From Clostridiales bacterium (GTDB taxonomy: Bacteria; Bacillota; Clostridia; Christensenellales; Borkfalkiaceae): a stretch of 64,000 nucleotides of DNA. This document shows, piece after piece, positions 1 to 8,760 of the stretch. A model generated the notes under the pieces. It had not been told where the DNA came from and ran no database searches. It saw only the letters and a program-made list of their open reading frames with translations. The stretch covers positions 62,001 through 126,000 of the forward strand of contig SVIO01000003.1 of the NCBI GenBank assembly GCA_015069465.1. Direction: 5' to 3'. Position numbers and translations under genes: made by a program. Within the stretch, counting starts at the first letter, position 1. Each line of letters begins with the position of its first letter.

Positions 1-299
1 ACTGTGATTTTAACTTAAATCAAGTTCTTAACAGCGTTAATTATACAGAAGATTATATAAGAGAACGGTTTCGTTTGCAAACGGGAAAAACGCCTGTCAA
101 TTTTTTAACTGATGTAAGAATAGATTTTGCCCAGCAGTTGATAGAAATATATAACAAGCAAATGTCCTTAAATGAAGTGGCTTTGCAGTCTGGTTTTTAT
201 GATTATGCATATTTTTCAAGAAGGTTTTTTCAAAAAACAGGATTTTCACCACGAGAATATAAGAAAAACATTCTCAAAAAGATAGAAAAAGATAAATAA
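1..299 (+). CDS. AraC-family regulator, C-terminal part (cut by window start)
   Basis: The frame is open to the left edge (codons begin at base 3) and ends in TAA at 297-299, so the visible 98 codons are the C-terminus of a longer gene. They match the double helix-turn-helix of AraC regulators: a first HTH remnant (NYTEDYIRERF, then QTGKTPVNFLTDVRI) and a second HTH with the typical YDYAYFSRRFFQKTGFSPREY ending. A TTG at base 75 could be read as a start but sits inside the first HTH. Ligand and sensor domain lie outside the window. It ends at a hairpin shared with the convergent dUTPase. Confidence 0.85.
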   Translation, partial: CDFNLNQVLNSVNYTEDYIRERFRLQTGKTPVNFLTDVRIDFAQQLIEIYNKQMSLNEVALQSGFYDYAYFSRRFFQKTGFSPREYKKNILKKIEKDK

Positions 300-300
300 A

Positions 301-328
301 AAACCCCACCGAAAAATCGGTGGGGTTT
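301..328. terminator. Bidirectional terminator between araC-like gene and dut
   Basis: AAACCCCACCGA / TCGGTGGGGTTT forms a perfect hairpin with a short A-rich loop, flanked by A on one side and T on the other. It lies between convergent genes ending at 299 and 340 and can serve both. Confidence 0.8.
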
Positions 329-339
329 ATGTTATAAAA

Positions 340-816
340 TTACTGTTTGTCGGTGCTTCCAAGTCCACCAACTCTTTTAATTTCGCACTCATCGTCAATG
401 GTGATGCCATATTCAACGAACACGCCTTGAGCAAAAGCCTTGCCTTTTTCAACAAAAAGTTCTTTATCGCCACAGTTTGTTATCTTTATAAAAATATGCC
501 CTTCGTTATCGGCAAAGAAGTAGTCGCTGTCAATAATGCCCACGGTGTTATCTAGTCTTAAACGATATTTAAATCCTAAACTTGAGCGTGGATAAATTTT
601 AAGCACCCAGCCTTCATCGATTTTAACTCTAATTCCCGTTGCCACTTTTTCTGTTTGGTTTGGTTTAAGTGTAAATGAGTATGGTGCAAAAAAATCATAA
701 CCAGCACTGCCAGAAGTTGCCCTTTTTGGCAAGATTATTTCATTATAGCACTCAGCACTGCCACTTTTTAAGTATTCATCTAAACTAACTTTTTCAAACT
801 TTGCAATTCTTTTCAT
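340..816 (-). CDS. dut: dUTP diphosphatase (dUTPase)
   Basis: 158 aa, the usual size of a trimeric dUTPase, which hydrolyses dUTP to dUMP and PPi to keep uracil out of DNA. The five motifs are visible in order: AGYDFFA (38-44), PRSSLGFK (76-83), IIDSDY (94-99, with the catalytic Asp and base-stacking Tyr), KAFAQGVFV (126-134) and RVGGLGSTD (148-156). Motif 5 has Leu where Phe is usual (GFGST), and motif 3 has Phe where Arg often follows DSDY. The ATG has AAGGTG a few bases upstream. It is the last gene of a minus-strand run with two transporters and ends at the shared hairpin. Confidence 0.9.
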   Translation of the reverse strand: MKRIAKFEKVSLDEYLKSGSAECYNEIILPKRATSGSAGYDFFAPYSFTLKPNQTEKVATGIRVKIDEGWVLKIYPRSSLGFKYRLRLDNTVGIIDSDYFFADNEGHIFIKITNCGDKELFVEKGKAFAQGVFVEYGITIDDECEIKRVGGLGSTDKQ

Positions 817-868
817 AATTTCACCTTTTGATAATTATACCAAAAAATTCATTTAAAATCAATATAAA

Positions 869-2068
869 TTATAATTTTTTGTTTTCTTTTAACTCTAAAC
901 TCTTTCTTAAAGGATAGGTTTGTTTGCTATAGATAATTGTGCTTATTACCATAAAAATATATAGCAAGCCTAAGAATATAGGAAAGATATTAAGGCTTAA
1001 CTCTTGCGCCAAAAAGCCAAAAACAGGTGGCAATATTAAAATTCCAAGATTACATGTTGCCATTTGCAAGCCGATAATAGACTGAGAAACATCACTGCCA
1101 AAATTTTTTGGGGTAAGGTAAATAAGGTTAGGAAAGGTTGGTCCATTTCCAAAACCGACAAAGAATAATGACAAAGCCTTAAAGATAGGTGGCAGTGGAA
1201 TAAAGAGTAAAACAAGTGCCATTAAAACAATAGAATATCCACCATAAACAATTTTTTCCACATTGAGTTTTTTAGAAACAAACCCAGATATAAGCCTGCC
1301 TATAGTTATTCCTGCATAATAAAAGGTTAAATATCTTGACGCTAAGGCTTCGCTTAGATTTTTAACGTTAACAAGATATGTGCACGCCCAAATTCCACAA
1401 GTAAACTCTAAACCCACCGAGCAAAAAAAGGTAATAACAGACGACCTAACGGCTGGCATACAAAACATTTGTTTTATAGAAAGCGTTTTTTGTGGCACAT
1501 CTTTTTCAGGCTGTTTAGATTTAACCTTTTTCCAAAGTGGAAGGCTGATAAAAGAAATTAAGGTTATAACCATCATCGCAATAAAAACTAAGACATAACC
1601 TTTGCGCCAATTATTATCATCTCCCAAGGCAAAAGACATTAAAAACGGACTAATAGAAATACCCACGCCATAAAAACAATGTAGTAAACTCATGTGCAGA
1701 GAAGAATAGTTAGTTGCCGTGTAGTTATTAAGAGCCGTATCTATTGCTCCAGCGCCAAGTCCTAAAGGAATGGAGAGCAAACAGAAAAACAACATTGAAT
1801 TAGAAAAAGAAAAGGCAAAAAGGCATAGTGCAGAAAAAAGAGTGCTGACAAAGGTTACCTTTCCAACGCCAAACTTTGCAATAAGTTTTGCAGCGAATAA
1901 ACTTGAAAGAACTGTGCCAAGCGACACCAAAACGGTTATAAAATTAGCATAACTAAAAGGCAAATTAAGTTCAGCATAAATGGCAGGCCACGCCGAGTTC
2001 AAAACCGAGTCAGGAAGCCCTAAGCCCATAAAAATTATACAAATTGCCACGAATAAAATAGTTACCAT
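869..2068 (-). CDS. MFS transporter (FucP/COG0738-like)
   Basis: 399 aa with about 12 hydrophobic segments and a short central cytoplasmic loop (KKVKSKQPEKD). The first segment contains GLGLPDSVLNSAWP, a pattern of the fucose-permease-like MFS branch; the loop after helix 2 is KLIAKFGVGK. Substrate cannot be read from the sequence. The ATG at 2068 has AGGTG upstream. It starts 7 bases after the stop of the upstream permease, so the two are probably one transcript, with dut 52 bases further on. Confidence 0.8.
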   Translation of the reverse strand: MVTILFVAICIIFMGLGLPDSVLNSAWPAIYAELNLPFSYANFITVLVSLGTVLSSLFAAKLIAKFGVGKVTFVSTLFSALCLFAFSFSNSMLFFCLLSIPLGLGAGAIDTALNNYTATNYSSLHMSLLHCFYGVGISISPFLMSFALGDDNNWRKGYVLVFIAMMVITLISFISLPLWKKVKSKQPEKDVPQKTLSIKQMFCMPAVRSSVITFFCSVGLEFTCGIWACTYLVNVKNLSEALASRYLTFYYAGITIGRLISGFVSKKLNVEKIVYGGYSIVLMALVLLFIPLPPIFKALSLFFVGFGNGPTFPNLIYLTPKNFGSDVSQSIIGLQMATCNLGILILPPVFGFLAQELSLNIFPIFLGLLYIFMVISTIIYSKQTYPLRKSLELKENKKL

Positions 2069-2075
2069 AATTCAC

Positions 2076-3380
2076 CTAAACGATTAAAAGTAAAACGCCA
2101 ACCGAAGAAATAAGGGTTGGAAAAGCAATCATAAAGCCATAAAAAACAAACTTCTTAAAAGGCATATTTATTTGATACTTTTTTAGTATTTTGCTCCACA
2201 TAATACCTGCAAGCGCGCCCACAGGTGTTAAAAAAGCACCTATGTTAGAGCCGATTATAGTTGCATAAACACAAAGCATATTGTTACTTACAATAATCTT
2301 TTCAAAAAGCACGCTCATAGGAATATTATTTAATAGGTTAGCACTAATGGTTGATAAAAACCCAAAAGTAAGTCCATCGAGTTTTGAGCCACTGTATAAT
2401 GCTTTTGCCAAAATGTCGGTGATTCCATTATTTTTAAGTGCAAGCACTATAACGAACATCGAAAGAATAAATGGAATAAGTTCATAAGGCTCTTTCTTTA
2501 GACTTTTCAAAACGGGCGAAGCCGTGTGCATGGTTATAATGTCATACACTAAGTCGAAAGTCGTTAAAGATAAGGCAAGCACCAAACAAATTAAATACAT
2601 TTCTATTTGCAAAATGTCAGATATTGCAAGCAAAATTATGCCCACACATAAGTGACAAATGGCAACAAGCATTGGCACTTTTGAAATGCGTATGTTATGA
2701 GAAATCCCCTTTTCTTGTGTGCATATTGGTGCTAAAAGTTGTTTTCTAAACACTAATAAAAGAATAACAAGACTTGTAATTCCACCAGCAAGGGCAGGGA
2801 GAGCCATTACCGAAAAATATTGGGCAAAATTTATGCCAGCCGATTGAGCGAGATAAATATTAGTTGGGTTTCCAACAATAAGAGCCATGCTCCAAGTGTT
2901 TGCGGCAATAAACTCGCCAAAAAGAAAAGGTAGTGGCGAAATCTTTGCCTTTTTTGCAAAAATGCAAATTGGTGGGGTAAAGGTTAGAATTATTATATCG
3001 TTAGAAGTAAAGATTGTTAAAACCGATACAACGGCATATAAGATTAAAAAGAGTTTTAACTGGCCACCTTTGCTTTTAAGAAAAACCGAGTCGGCTATGT
3101 AATCAAAAAATCCAGCATCGCCAAGATAAACCGAAAGCAAGGTCATGGATAAAAACAGTGTTAATATTTTTAGGGGATTGACAGAAGAATCTGCAGTAAT
3201 ACCCTTAATCACGCTGTCAATACTTATCGAGCCCGATAAAAGCATTGCAGTAGCGCCAACAAGACAAATAAGCCAGTAAAGACCGACTTCGCTTTTGCCT
3301 ATTTTTATATATGGTTTTATCAGCACCGAGCAAACCATAAGAACTATGGTAATTATGGCAATAATAGCACAAACAAGCAT
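2076..3380 (-). CDS. ArsB/NhaD/SLC13-superfamily ion permease
   Basis: About 434 aa, 10-12 hydrophobic segments, with ion-transporter signatures: TSNDIIILTFTPP in the first half, GNPTNIYLAQSAGINF, and a second-half repeat SANLLNNIPMSVLFE followed by GSNIGAFLTPVGALAG. This inverted-repeat organisation is typical of arsenite/Na+/dicarboxylate permeases; the substrate is not resolved. A longer reading from GTG at 3485 exists, but its start has the purine run abutting it, whereas ATG 3380 has AAGGAAAG at good spacing and begins a clean transmembrane helix, so 3380 is chosen. First gene of the minus-strand run. Confidence 0.75.
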   Translation of the reverse strand: MLVCAIIAIITIVLMVCSVLIKPYIKIGKSEVGLYWLICLVGATAMLLSGSISIDSVIKGITADSSVNPLKILTLFLSMTLLSVYLGDAGFFDYIADSVFLKSKGGQLKLFLILYAVVSVLTIFTSNDIIILTFTPPICIFAKKAKISPLPFLFGEFIAANTWSMALIVGNPTNIYLAQSAGINFAQYFSVMALPALAGGITSLVILLLVFRKQLLAPICTQEKGISHNIRISKVPMLVAICHLCVGIILLAISDILQIEMYLICLVLALSLTTFDLVYDIITMHTASPVLKSLKKEPYELIPFILSMFVIVLALKNNGITDILAKALYSGSKLDGLTFGFLSTISANLLNNIPMSVLFEKIIVSNNMLCVYATIIGSNIGAFLTPVGALAGIMWSKILKKYQINMPFKKFVFYGFMIAFPTLISSVGVLLLIV

Positions 3381-3496
3381 AAAAACTTTCCTTAACAAAA
3401 AAGTAAAAATCCAAAAAAGATTATAGCACGGAAAAAGCAATTTATCAAGCAACAAAAAGGCAAGAAAAAAATTTATTTTACTCACCCCTTAAAAAG

Positions 3497-3525
3497 TTCA
3501 TAATAAAAAAGTTACAGCATAATAT
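3497..3525 (+). promoter_or_regulatory. Promoter TTCATA-17-TAATAT, very close to the next start codon
   Basis: -35 TTCATA (3497-3502), 17-base spacer, -10 TAATAT (3520-3525). Transcription would begin about 3531-3532, at the ATG of the PRC-barrel gene. Confidence 0.5.
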
Positions 3526-3530
3526 ATTAT

Positions 3531-3965
3531 ATGGAATTATCGTATAAAGAACTTGAAAAAAGAGATGTAATAAACATTGCAGACGGCAGATGTTTAGGCA
3601 GAATTATAGACATGAGGTTTAAGTTTCCACAAGGCGTAATCGTGGGGATTTATGTGCCTGCACGCAAAAACAAGGGCATTTTTTGGTTTTTAGATAAAAG
3701 TAAATTATATATAGATGTAAGCAAAATTATAAAAATAGGTGGAGACGTCATTTTAGTTGACATTAAGTGTGGGGATAGTTGTGCTGAGAATACTTCTATA
3801 GGAAGACCCCAAAAACCACAACCATGTCCACCACAGCATAATCAATGCCCACCGTCGCCATGCCCACCACCATGCCCACCAAACTTTAACAAAAAAGGTC
3901 AAGAAACGCTTGATTTAAGTGGGCTTTTTGACCAAAACGGAAACATCGATTTAGGCGACTATTAG
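3531..3965 (+). CDS. YlmC/YmxH-family PRC-barrel protein with Cys-Pro-rich tail
   Basis: 144 aa. Residues 1-80 form a PRC-barrel like YlmC/YmxH sporulation-associated proteins: MELSYKELEKRDVINIADGRCLGRI and a strand-rich stretch ending in ILVDIKCGD. Members are widespread in spore-formers but their role is poorly defined. After residue 90 comes a low-complexity tail with repeated Pro-Cys-Pro units (CPPQ, CPPSPCPPPCPP), then a short acidic end. The tail is not part of the usual YmxH protein. No ribosome site precedes the ATG, and a -10-like element ends only 5 bases before it. Confidence 0.75.
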   Translation: MELSYKELEKRDVINIADGRCLGRIIDMRFKFPQGVIVGIYVPARKNKGIFWFLDKSKLYIDVSKIIKIGGDVILVDIKCGDSCAENTSIGRPQKPQPCPPQHNQCPPSPCPPPCPPNFNKKGQETLDLSGLFDQNGNIDLGDY

Positions 3966-4006
3966 TGACAGAAAATAAAACCGAACAACTATTTTTTAAA
4001 ACCCCC

Positions 4007-4035
4007 TTGAAAAATGAAAAAATATGGGTTATAAT
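4007..4035 (+). promoter_or_regulatory. Sigma-A-type promoter of the EF-G-like gene
   Basis: TTGAAA (4007-4012), 17-base spacer, TATAAT (4030-4035). Predicted start about 4042, giving a 50-base leader to ATG 4093 and excluding an earlier ATG at 4024 as the real start. Confidence 0.7.
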
Positions 4036-4092
4036 AAATTTATCCGGAGTGATGACGGGATTTTACCAAAAGTAATAGGGGGACAAAAAATT

Positions 4093-6168
4093 ATGGGTAA
4101 AGTATTATCGGAAAATATTAGGAATATTGCTATAGTTGGGCATAGTGGCGCAGGAAAGACTTCTCTTGCAGAAGCCATTTTATTCAATGGTAAAAGTATA
4201 GATAGATTAGGAAAGACTGCAGATAAAAACACCGTTATGGACTATGATGAACAAGAAATGGCAAGGGGCATTTCAATTTCTCTTGCATGTGCGCACACCT
4301 ATTGGCGTGATATAAAAATCAACATTGTAGACGTTCCAGGTTTTTATGATTTTGAAGGCGAATTCGAACAAGCAATGCGTGCCGTTGGCTCTGCAATTTT
4401 AGTTGCCGATGCAAGTGGCGAAGTTGCTGTGGGTGCTGAAAAGGTTGTGGACTATTGCACAAGAAGACATATTCCACTTATGATTTTTGTTAATGGCATA
4501 GACAAGGAAAATGCTAACTACGTTGCAACGGTTGAAGCCTTTAGACAAAAATATGGCAGAAAAATTTCTCCAACGCACTTCCCAATTATAAGAGATGGCA
4601 AAATGAAAGGCTATGTTTCGGTTATTTCTGGAAAGGCTTTTGAATTTACTCAAGGTGGAAGAAACGAAATTGCTATTCCTGAAAATATGCTAGAAGATGT
4701 TAAACTTTTGAAAGATTCTTTAATGGAATCTGCTGCCGAATCTTCAGAAGCGCTTCTCGATAAATATTTATTAGAAGAAACGCTAACTAACGATGAAATA
4801 GTTAGTGGTGTTAAAAATGGTCTAAAACAAGGTGAAACTATTCCTATCATGGGTGGTTCTGCCCTTCAAAACATGGGTGTTATTAACCTAATGCACGAAA
4901 TAGTTGACCTTCTTCCATCTCCATTTGACAGAAGACCTGTTATGGCAACAAATATTATGCAAGGCGATAACTTGGGCGAAGTTAGTGAAGTTCGTTGCGA
5001 TGCAAATTTACCTTTTGCAGGACAAGTTTTCAAAACGGTTGCAGACCCATTTGTTGGCAAACTTAATATGGTTAGGGTGTTTACAGGTTCACTAAAGAGT
5101 GGTATGACCGTTTATAATGCTACAACAGGCGAAAAGGAAAGAATCAATACACTATATGTGATGAAAGGCAAAAAGCAAGAGCCTGTTGATGAACTTGTTG
5201 CAGGCGATATCGGTGCTGTAAACAAACTTAATAATACAAACACGGGCGATACGCTCTGTGATGAAAACAATTTAATCAAGTTCTTTGATATCCCACTTCC
5301 AAAACCTGTTATAACAATGGCAATTTCGGCAAAAAACAGTGGTGAAGAAGATAAGGTTTTCCAAGGACTAAATAGGCTTAGCGAAGAAGATTTAACATTT
5401 AAGGTTGAAAAAGATAAAGAGACAAACGAAATGGTAATTCGTGGCATGGGCGAAACTCAACTCGAAATACTTTGCAAAAAATTAAAGGCAAAATTCGGCT
5501 GTGAAGCAATTTTAAGTGCACCAAAAGTTGCATTTAAGGAAACTATTTTGGGAGTAGCAGAAGCCGAAGGTAAACACAAAAAGCAATCGGGTGGTGCTGG
5601 TCAATTCGGTGTGGTTAACATCAAGTTTGAACCGGGAGCAAGCGACGGCGAGTTCGAGTTTGTAAATGCAATCGTCGGTGGCGCTGTTTCAAAACCATTT
5701 GCTCAAGCGGCAGAAAAAGGTTTAAGAGAAGCAATGCAAAAGGGCGTTCTCGCTGGATATCCTATGACTAACTTAAAATGCACGCTGTTTGACGGAAAAG
5801 AACACCCTGTCGATAGCAAAGAAGTTGCCTTTATCTCTGCTGCAAAACTTGCTTATGACGAAGGTATTAGAAATGCAAAGCCTGTTATTTTAGAACCTGT
5901 TTATAGTTATAAGATTTTAGTTCCAGATAATTACACTGGCGATATTTTAGGTGATTTAAATAAGCGTAGGGGCAGAATTCTCGGCATGGAAATGGCTGAT
6001 AATCTTCAAGAAATATGCGCAGAAGTTCCACTTATTGAAATGCTTAAGTATGCAACCGATTTAAGAAGCATGACTCAAGGTCGTGGCAAATTCTCTAATG
6101 AATTCTTAAGGTATGAAGAAGTGCCTTATTCAGCGCAAGAAAAAATCATTGCTGATGCAAAAAAGTAA
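4093..6168 (+). CDS. EF-G-like translation-factor GTPase (EF-G paralogue)
   Basis: 691 aa with full EF-G domain order: GTPase domain, domain II, domain III (GMGETQLEILCKKL), domain IV (GAGQFGVVNIKFEPG) and domain V (EMLKYATDLRSMTQGRG). Switch region, DVPG (80-83) and the C-terminal half are well kept. Two features mark it as an EF-G-like paralogue rather than canonical FusA: the P-loop is GHSGAGKT (16-23) and the guanine-specificity NKxD reads NGID (134-137). Start chosen at 4093 because AGGGGGA lies about 9 bases upstream. It is monocistronic or joined with the sugar kinase 54 bases later. A TetM-like ribosome-protection protein is less likely given the EF-G-like P-loop and domain IV. Confidence 0.85.
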   Translation: MGKVLSENIRNIAIVGHSGAGKTSLAEAILFNGKSIDRLGKTADKNTVMDYDEQEMARGISISLACAHTYWRDIKINIVDVPGFYDFEGEFEQAMRAVGSAILVADASGEVAVGAEKVVDYCTRRHIPLMIFVNGIDKENANYVATVEAFRQKYGRKISPTHFPIIRDGKMKGYVSVISGKAFEFTQGGRNEIAIPENMLEDVKLLKDSLMESAAESSEALLDKYLLEETLTNDEIVSGVKNGLKQGETIPIMGGSALQNMGVINLMHEIVDLLPSPFDRRPVMATNIMQGDNLGEVSEVRCDANLPFAGQVFKTVADPFVGKLNMVRVFTGSLKSGMTVYNATTGEKERINTLYVMKGKKQEPVDELVAGDIGAVNKLNNTNTGDTLCDENNLIKFFDIPLPKPVITMAISAKNSGEEDKVFQGLNRLSEEDLTFKVEKDKETNEMVIRGMGETQLEILCKKLKAKFGCEAILSAPKVAFKETILGVAEAEGKHKKQSGGAGQFGVVNIKFEPGASDGEFEFVNAIVGGAVSKPFAQAAEKGLREAMQKGVLAGYPMTNLKCTLFDGKEHPVDSKEVAFISAAKLAYDEGIRNAKPVILEPVYSYKILVPDNYTGDILGDLNKRRGRILGMEMADNLQEICAEVPLIEMLKYATDLRSMTQGRGKFSNEFLRYEEVPYSAQEKIIADAKK

Positions 6169-6222
6169 GCTCTTAAGAAAAGTCCAAAAAATAAAATTAC
6201 CGATAGGTAAGGAGAATAAAAA

Positions 6223-7155
6223 ATGATACTAACAATATGCCCGAATCCAAGTATTGACTGCACGATAGAATTAGATAGCCTTAACGTTGGCAAACTAAAT
6301 CGTGTTGACAAAAAGGTGGAAACTTATTCGGGCAAGGCGTTAAACGTGGCAATGGGCGTTGCAAGACTTGGCGAAAAAAGTTATGCAACAGGCTTTATGT
6401 TTGATGCACACGCAAGGCTTTTTGAACAAGTTTTAGATAAAGAAGGCGTTAAGCACGACTTTGTTTACAACACGGGAAGCGCAAGAACAAACTATAAAAT
6501 TATAGACAAAAGGGCTATGCTCACCGAAATAAACGATAAGGGCGAATCTGTTAGTAAACTTAAGCAAACCGAACTTATCGACAAGGTCAAGGAAATATCT
6601 GGCGATTATGAAATTGCCGTTATGAGTGGTAGTTTACCTAAAGGGGTTGAACCATCTTTTTATGGCAAGGTTTTGTCGGTTATTCCAAGTCACGTTAAAG
6701 TTATTGTGGACACCGAAAAGTATAATATGCTTTCGGCACTAGATAGTAGAGAAGTGTTTATGGTAAAGCCTAACTTAAGAGAACTCGAAGAGTTTACAGG
6801 CAAAAGCATACACTCTCTTCAAGAAATGGTTTCTGCATCTAAAAAGTATTTGGATAGGGGGGTTAAACACGTTCTTATCTCATTAGGAAGCGAAGGTGCT
6901 GTTCTCACCGATGGAAGCGATAGTTATTTTTGTAAAAGTGCATCTGTTGCCGTTAACTCAACGGTTGGTGCTGGCGATAGTATGGTTGCTGCAACGTGCG
7001 TGGGCATTGAAAAGGGCGTGCCTATGCAAGAAATTCTAAGAATGGCAACTGCTGCAGGCACGGCTGCCGTTACAACTAGTGGAACTAACCTATTCTATAG
7101 GGATAAATATAAAGAAATTTATTCTAAAGTTTATTCGGAAAAGATTTATTTTTAG
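6223..7155 (+). CDS. PfkB-family hexose kinase (1-phosphofructokinase-like)
   Basis: 310 aa, the size of FruK/LacC kinases. Opens with ILTICPNPSIDCTIEL, has the substrate-loop motif GKALNVAMGVARLG and the PfkB signature STVGAGDSMVAATCVG near residues 247-262, with the catalytic Asp in GAGD. Such enzymes phosphorylate fructose-1-phosphate, tagatose-6-phosphate or similar; there is no PTS gene beside it to decide. ATG 6223 has TAAGGAG 8 bases before it. A strong hairpin follows at 7190. Confidence 0.85.
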   Translation: MILTICPNPSIDCTIELDSLNVGKLNRVDKKVETYSGKALNVAMGVARLGEKSYATGFMFDAHARLFEQVLDKEGVKHDFVYNTGSARTNYKIIDKRAMLTEINDKGESVSKLKQTELIDKVKEISGDYEIAVMSGSLPKGVEPSFYGKVLSVIPSHVKVIVDTEKYNMLSALDSREVFMVKPNLRELEEFTGKSIHSLQEMVSASKKYLDRGVKHVLISLGSEGAVLTDGSDSYFCKSASVAVNSTVGAGDSMVAATCVGIEKGVPMQEILRMATAAGTAAVTTSGTNLFYRDKYKEIYSKVYSEKIYF

Positions 7156-7189
7156 CCACATGAAAAACTAAATAAAAAAATAAAAGCAT

Positions 7190-7221
7190 AACCAGTTTGT
7201 GAATAGCACAAACTGGTTTTT
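7190..7221 (+). terminator. Terminator hairpin after the sugar kinase gene
   Basis: A perfect 12-bp stem, AACCAGTTTGTG (7190-7201) with CACAAACTGGTT (7207-7218), loop of 5, followed by TTT. Its 3' end is 2 bases from the ATG of the YihY gene. Confidence 0.85.
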
Positions 7222-7223
7222 GT

Positions 7224-8036
7224 ATGAAGAAAAACTTTTTTGTGTCGTTTTTTGACCTAATAAATCGAAAAAGGTTAACAACAGTTGCTGGGGCATGGGT
7301 GTATTACTTTTTAACAGCATTTGTGCCACTTCTTTTTTTGGTGGTTTCGGCATTTAGCGTGTTTGGGGTAAGTTTAACGCACGACCTTGTTTCAAGACTT
7401 CCAGAAGAATTTAGACTGGCTGGCGAAAAGGTTGTTGAAACGGCAGAAAATTCATCAAAAGGTGCAACAATTTTCTTTATTATAGCAGTTGTGTTTTCAT
7501 GCACAAACTTACTTAATCAAATGTCAAAAGACGGCGATTTTATTTATGAAGCACGCTCTAAAATAAAAAGGGGCATTTTTAGAAGGCTTTGGGCAATAGT
7601 TGCCCTTGCCATGCTCTTTGTTTTGTTTTTAGGGGTGGCGTTTTTGTTCGCCTTTTCTTCCAATATTAATCTAAAGGCTTTTCTTAATCCAAGAGAAGAC
7701 ATTTTTGTTACTATTTTTGTTTTTTTGTTTACAATAATTTTAGGATATGCTATTATATATGTATTAAATAAATTCATAAGTCCACTAAAAATGGGGTTTT
7801 CAGGCCTTGCAATCGGGGCGCTAGTTGCCCTTTTTATAATGGTTATTGGAACGATAGGGTTTATCATTTATTTAAAGTTTTTTTCTAACTACAACGCATT
7901 TTACGGCTCGCTTGCAGGGATTATTATATTCTTAGTTTGGGCGTATATTTTAATGCTTGGGCTATCTTTTGGCGCAATAATAAATATGCAACTTTATAAG
8001 CATAAAAAAGATAAGAAAAAGGCTAAGAAATTATAA
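7224..8036 (+). CDS. YihY/BrkB-family membrane protein
   Basis: 270 aa with six hydrophobic segments and a basic C-terminus (HKKDKKKAKKL). The N-terminus (KRLTTVAGAWVYYFLTAFVPLLFLVVSAF) matches the first helix of YihY (formerly called RNase BN), and the middle has NKFISPLKMGFSGLAIGALVA. Function in the family is unproven; it is an inner-membrane protein. The only reasonable start is ATG 7224, which has no ribosome site and lies directly behind a terminator-like hairpin. Confidence 0.8.
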   Translation: MKKNFFVSFFDLINRKRLTTVAGAWVYYFLTAFVPLLFLVVSAFSVFGVSLTHDLVSRLPEEFRLAGEKVVETAENSSKGATIFFIIAVVFSCTNLLNQMSKDGDFIYEARSKIKRGIFRRLWAIVALAMLFVLFLGVAFLFAFSSNINLKAFLNPREDIFVTIFVFLFTIILGYAIIYVLNKFISPLKMGFSGLAIGALVALFIMVIGTIGFIIYLKFFSNYNAFYGSLAGIIIFLVWAYILMLGLSFGAIINMQLYKHKKDKKKAKKL

Positions 8037-8052
8037 ATATTAAGGAGAAAAA

Positions 8053-8760
8053 ATGTTAAAAATTCAAAATTTATCAAAGTCATATCAAAAAGGCACTTAT
8101 GCCGTTAAAAACCTATCTTTAAATGTAAAGAGTGGCGAAATTTATGGCTTTGTTGGGCATAACGGCGCAGGTAAATCAACGGCAATTAAGTCAATAGTTG
8201 GCGCTTTAGGGTTTGATGCTGGCGAAATTTTAATAAATGGAAACAGCATTAAAGATGAGCCTATAAAGGCTAAAAAGGATATGGCTTATATCCCAGATAA
8301 CCCTGATATTTATGAATATTTAACGGGTATTCAATACATAAACTTTGTTTGCGACATCTATGGCGTGGGCGATGAAAGAAATGAAAAAATAGAAAAATAT
8401 GCAACCGATTTTCAAATAAAAGAAAATTTAGGCGACCTAATTTCAACCTATTCGCACGGCATGAAGCAAAAACTCGTTTTAATCTCGGCACTAGTTCATT
8501 CACCAAAACTTTTGGTGCTAGACGAGCCTTTTGTGGGGCTTGACCCAATTGCATCTTTTAGACTTAAAGAAATTATGAAAGAGCTTTGCAGTAACGGCTC
8601 GGCAATCTTTTTTTCAAGCCACGTTTTAGAAGTGGTTGAAAAACTTTGCGATAGAGTTGGCATCATCAAAAAGGGCGAACTTGTTAAAGAAGGTAAAATG
8701 CAAGAAATTATCGGCGATAAGTCCTTAGAAAAACTTTTCTTGGAGATTGCTGATGAATAA
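8053..8760 (+). CDS. ABC-2-type exporter ATP-binding protein
   Basis: 235 aa nucleotide-binding domain: Walker A GHNGAGKS (about 35-42), signature YSHGMKQK, Walker B LLVLDEPF and switch His in FFSSHVLE. Architecture is that of CcmA/NatA-like exporters. ATG 8053 is preceded by AAGGAG. It overlaps the next gene, a membrane partner, so the two form one exporter of unknown cargo. Confidence 0.9.
   Translation: MLKIQNLSKSYQKGTYAVKNLSLNVKSGEIYGFVGHNGAGKSTAIKSIVGALGFDAGEILINGNSIKDEPIKAKKDMAYIPDNPDIYEYLTGIQYINFVCDIYGVGDERNEKIEKYATDFQIKENLGDLISTYSHGMKQKLVLISALVHSPKLLVLDEPFVGLDPIASFRLKEIMKELCSNGSAIFFSSHVLEVVEKLCDRVGIIKKGELVKEGKMQEIIGDKSLEKLFLEIADE

Noticed and set aside
3820-3890. Short repeated CCATGCCCACC units resembling a direct-repeat array
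   Set aside because: They are in-frame codons of Pro-Cys repeats in the PRC-barrel gene, with no regular spacers; not a CRISPR.
4024-4092. Earlier ATG giving a 23-residue longer EF-G-like protein
   Set aside because: It overlaps the TATAAT box and lacks a ribosome site, while ATG 4093 has AGGGGGA.
4093-6168. Tetracycline-resistance ribosome-protection protein
   Set aside because: P-loop and domain pattern fit EF-G-like proteins, and there is no resistance context or mobile element.
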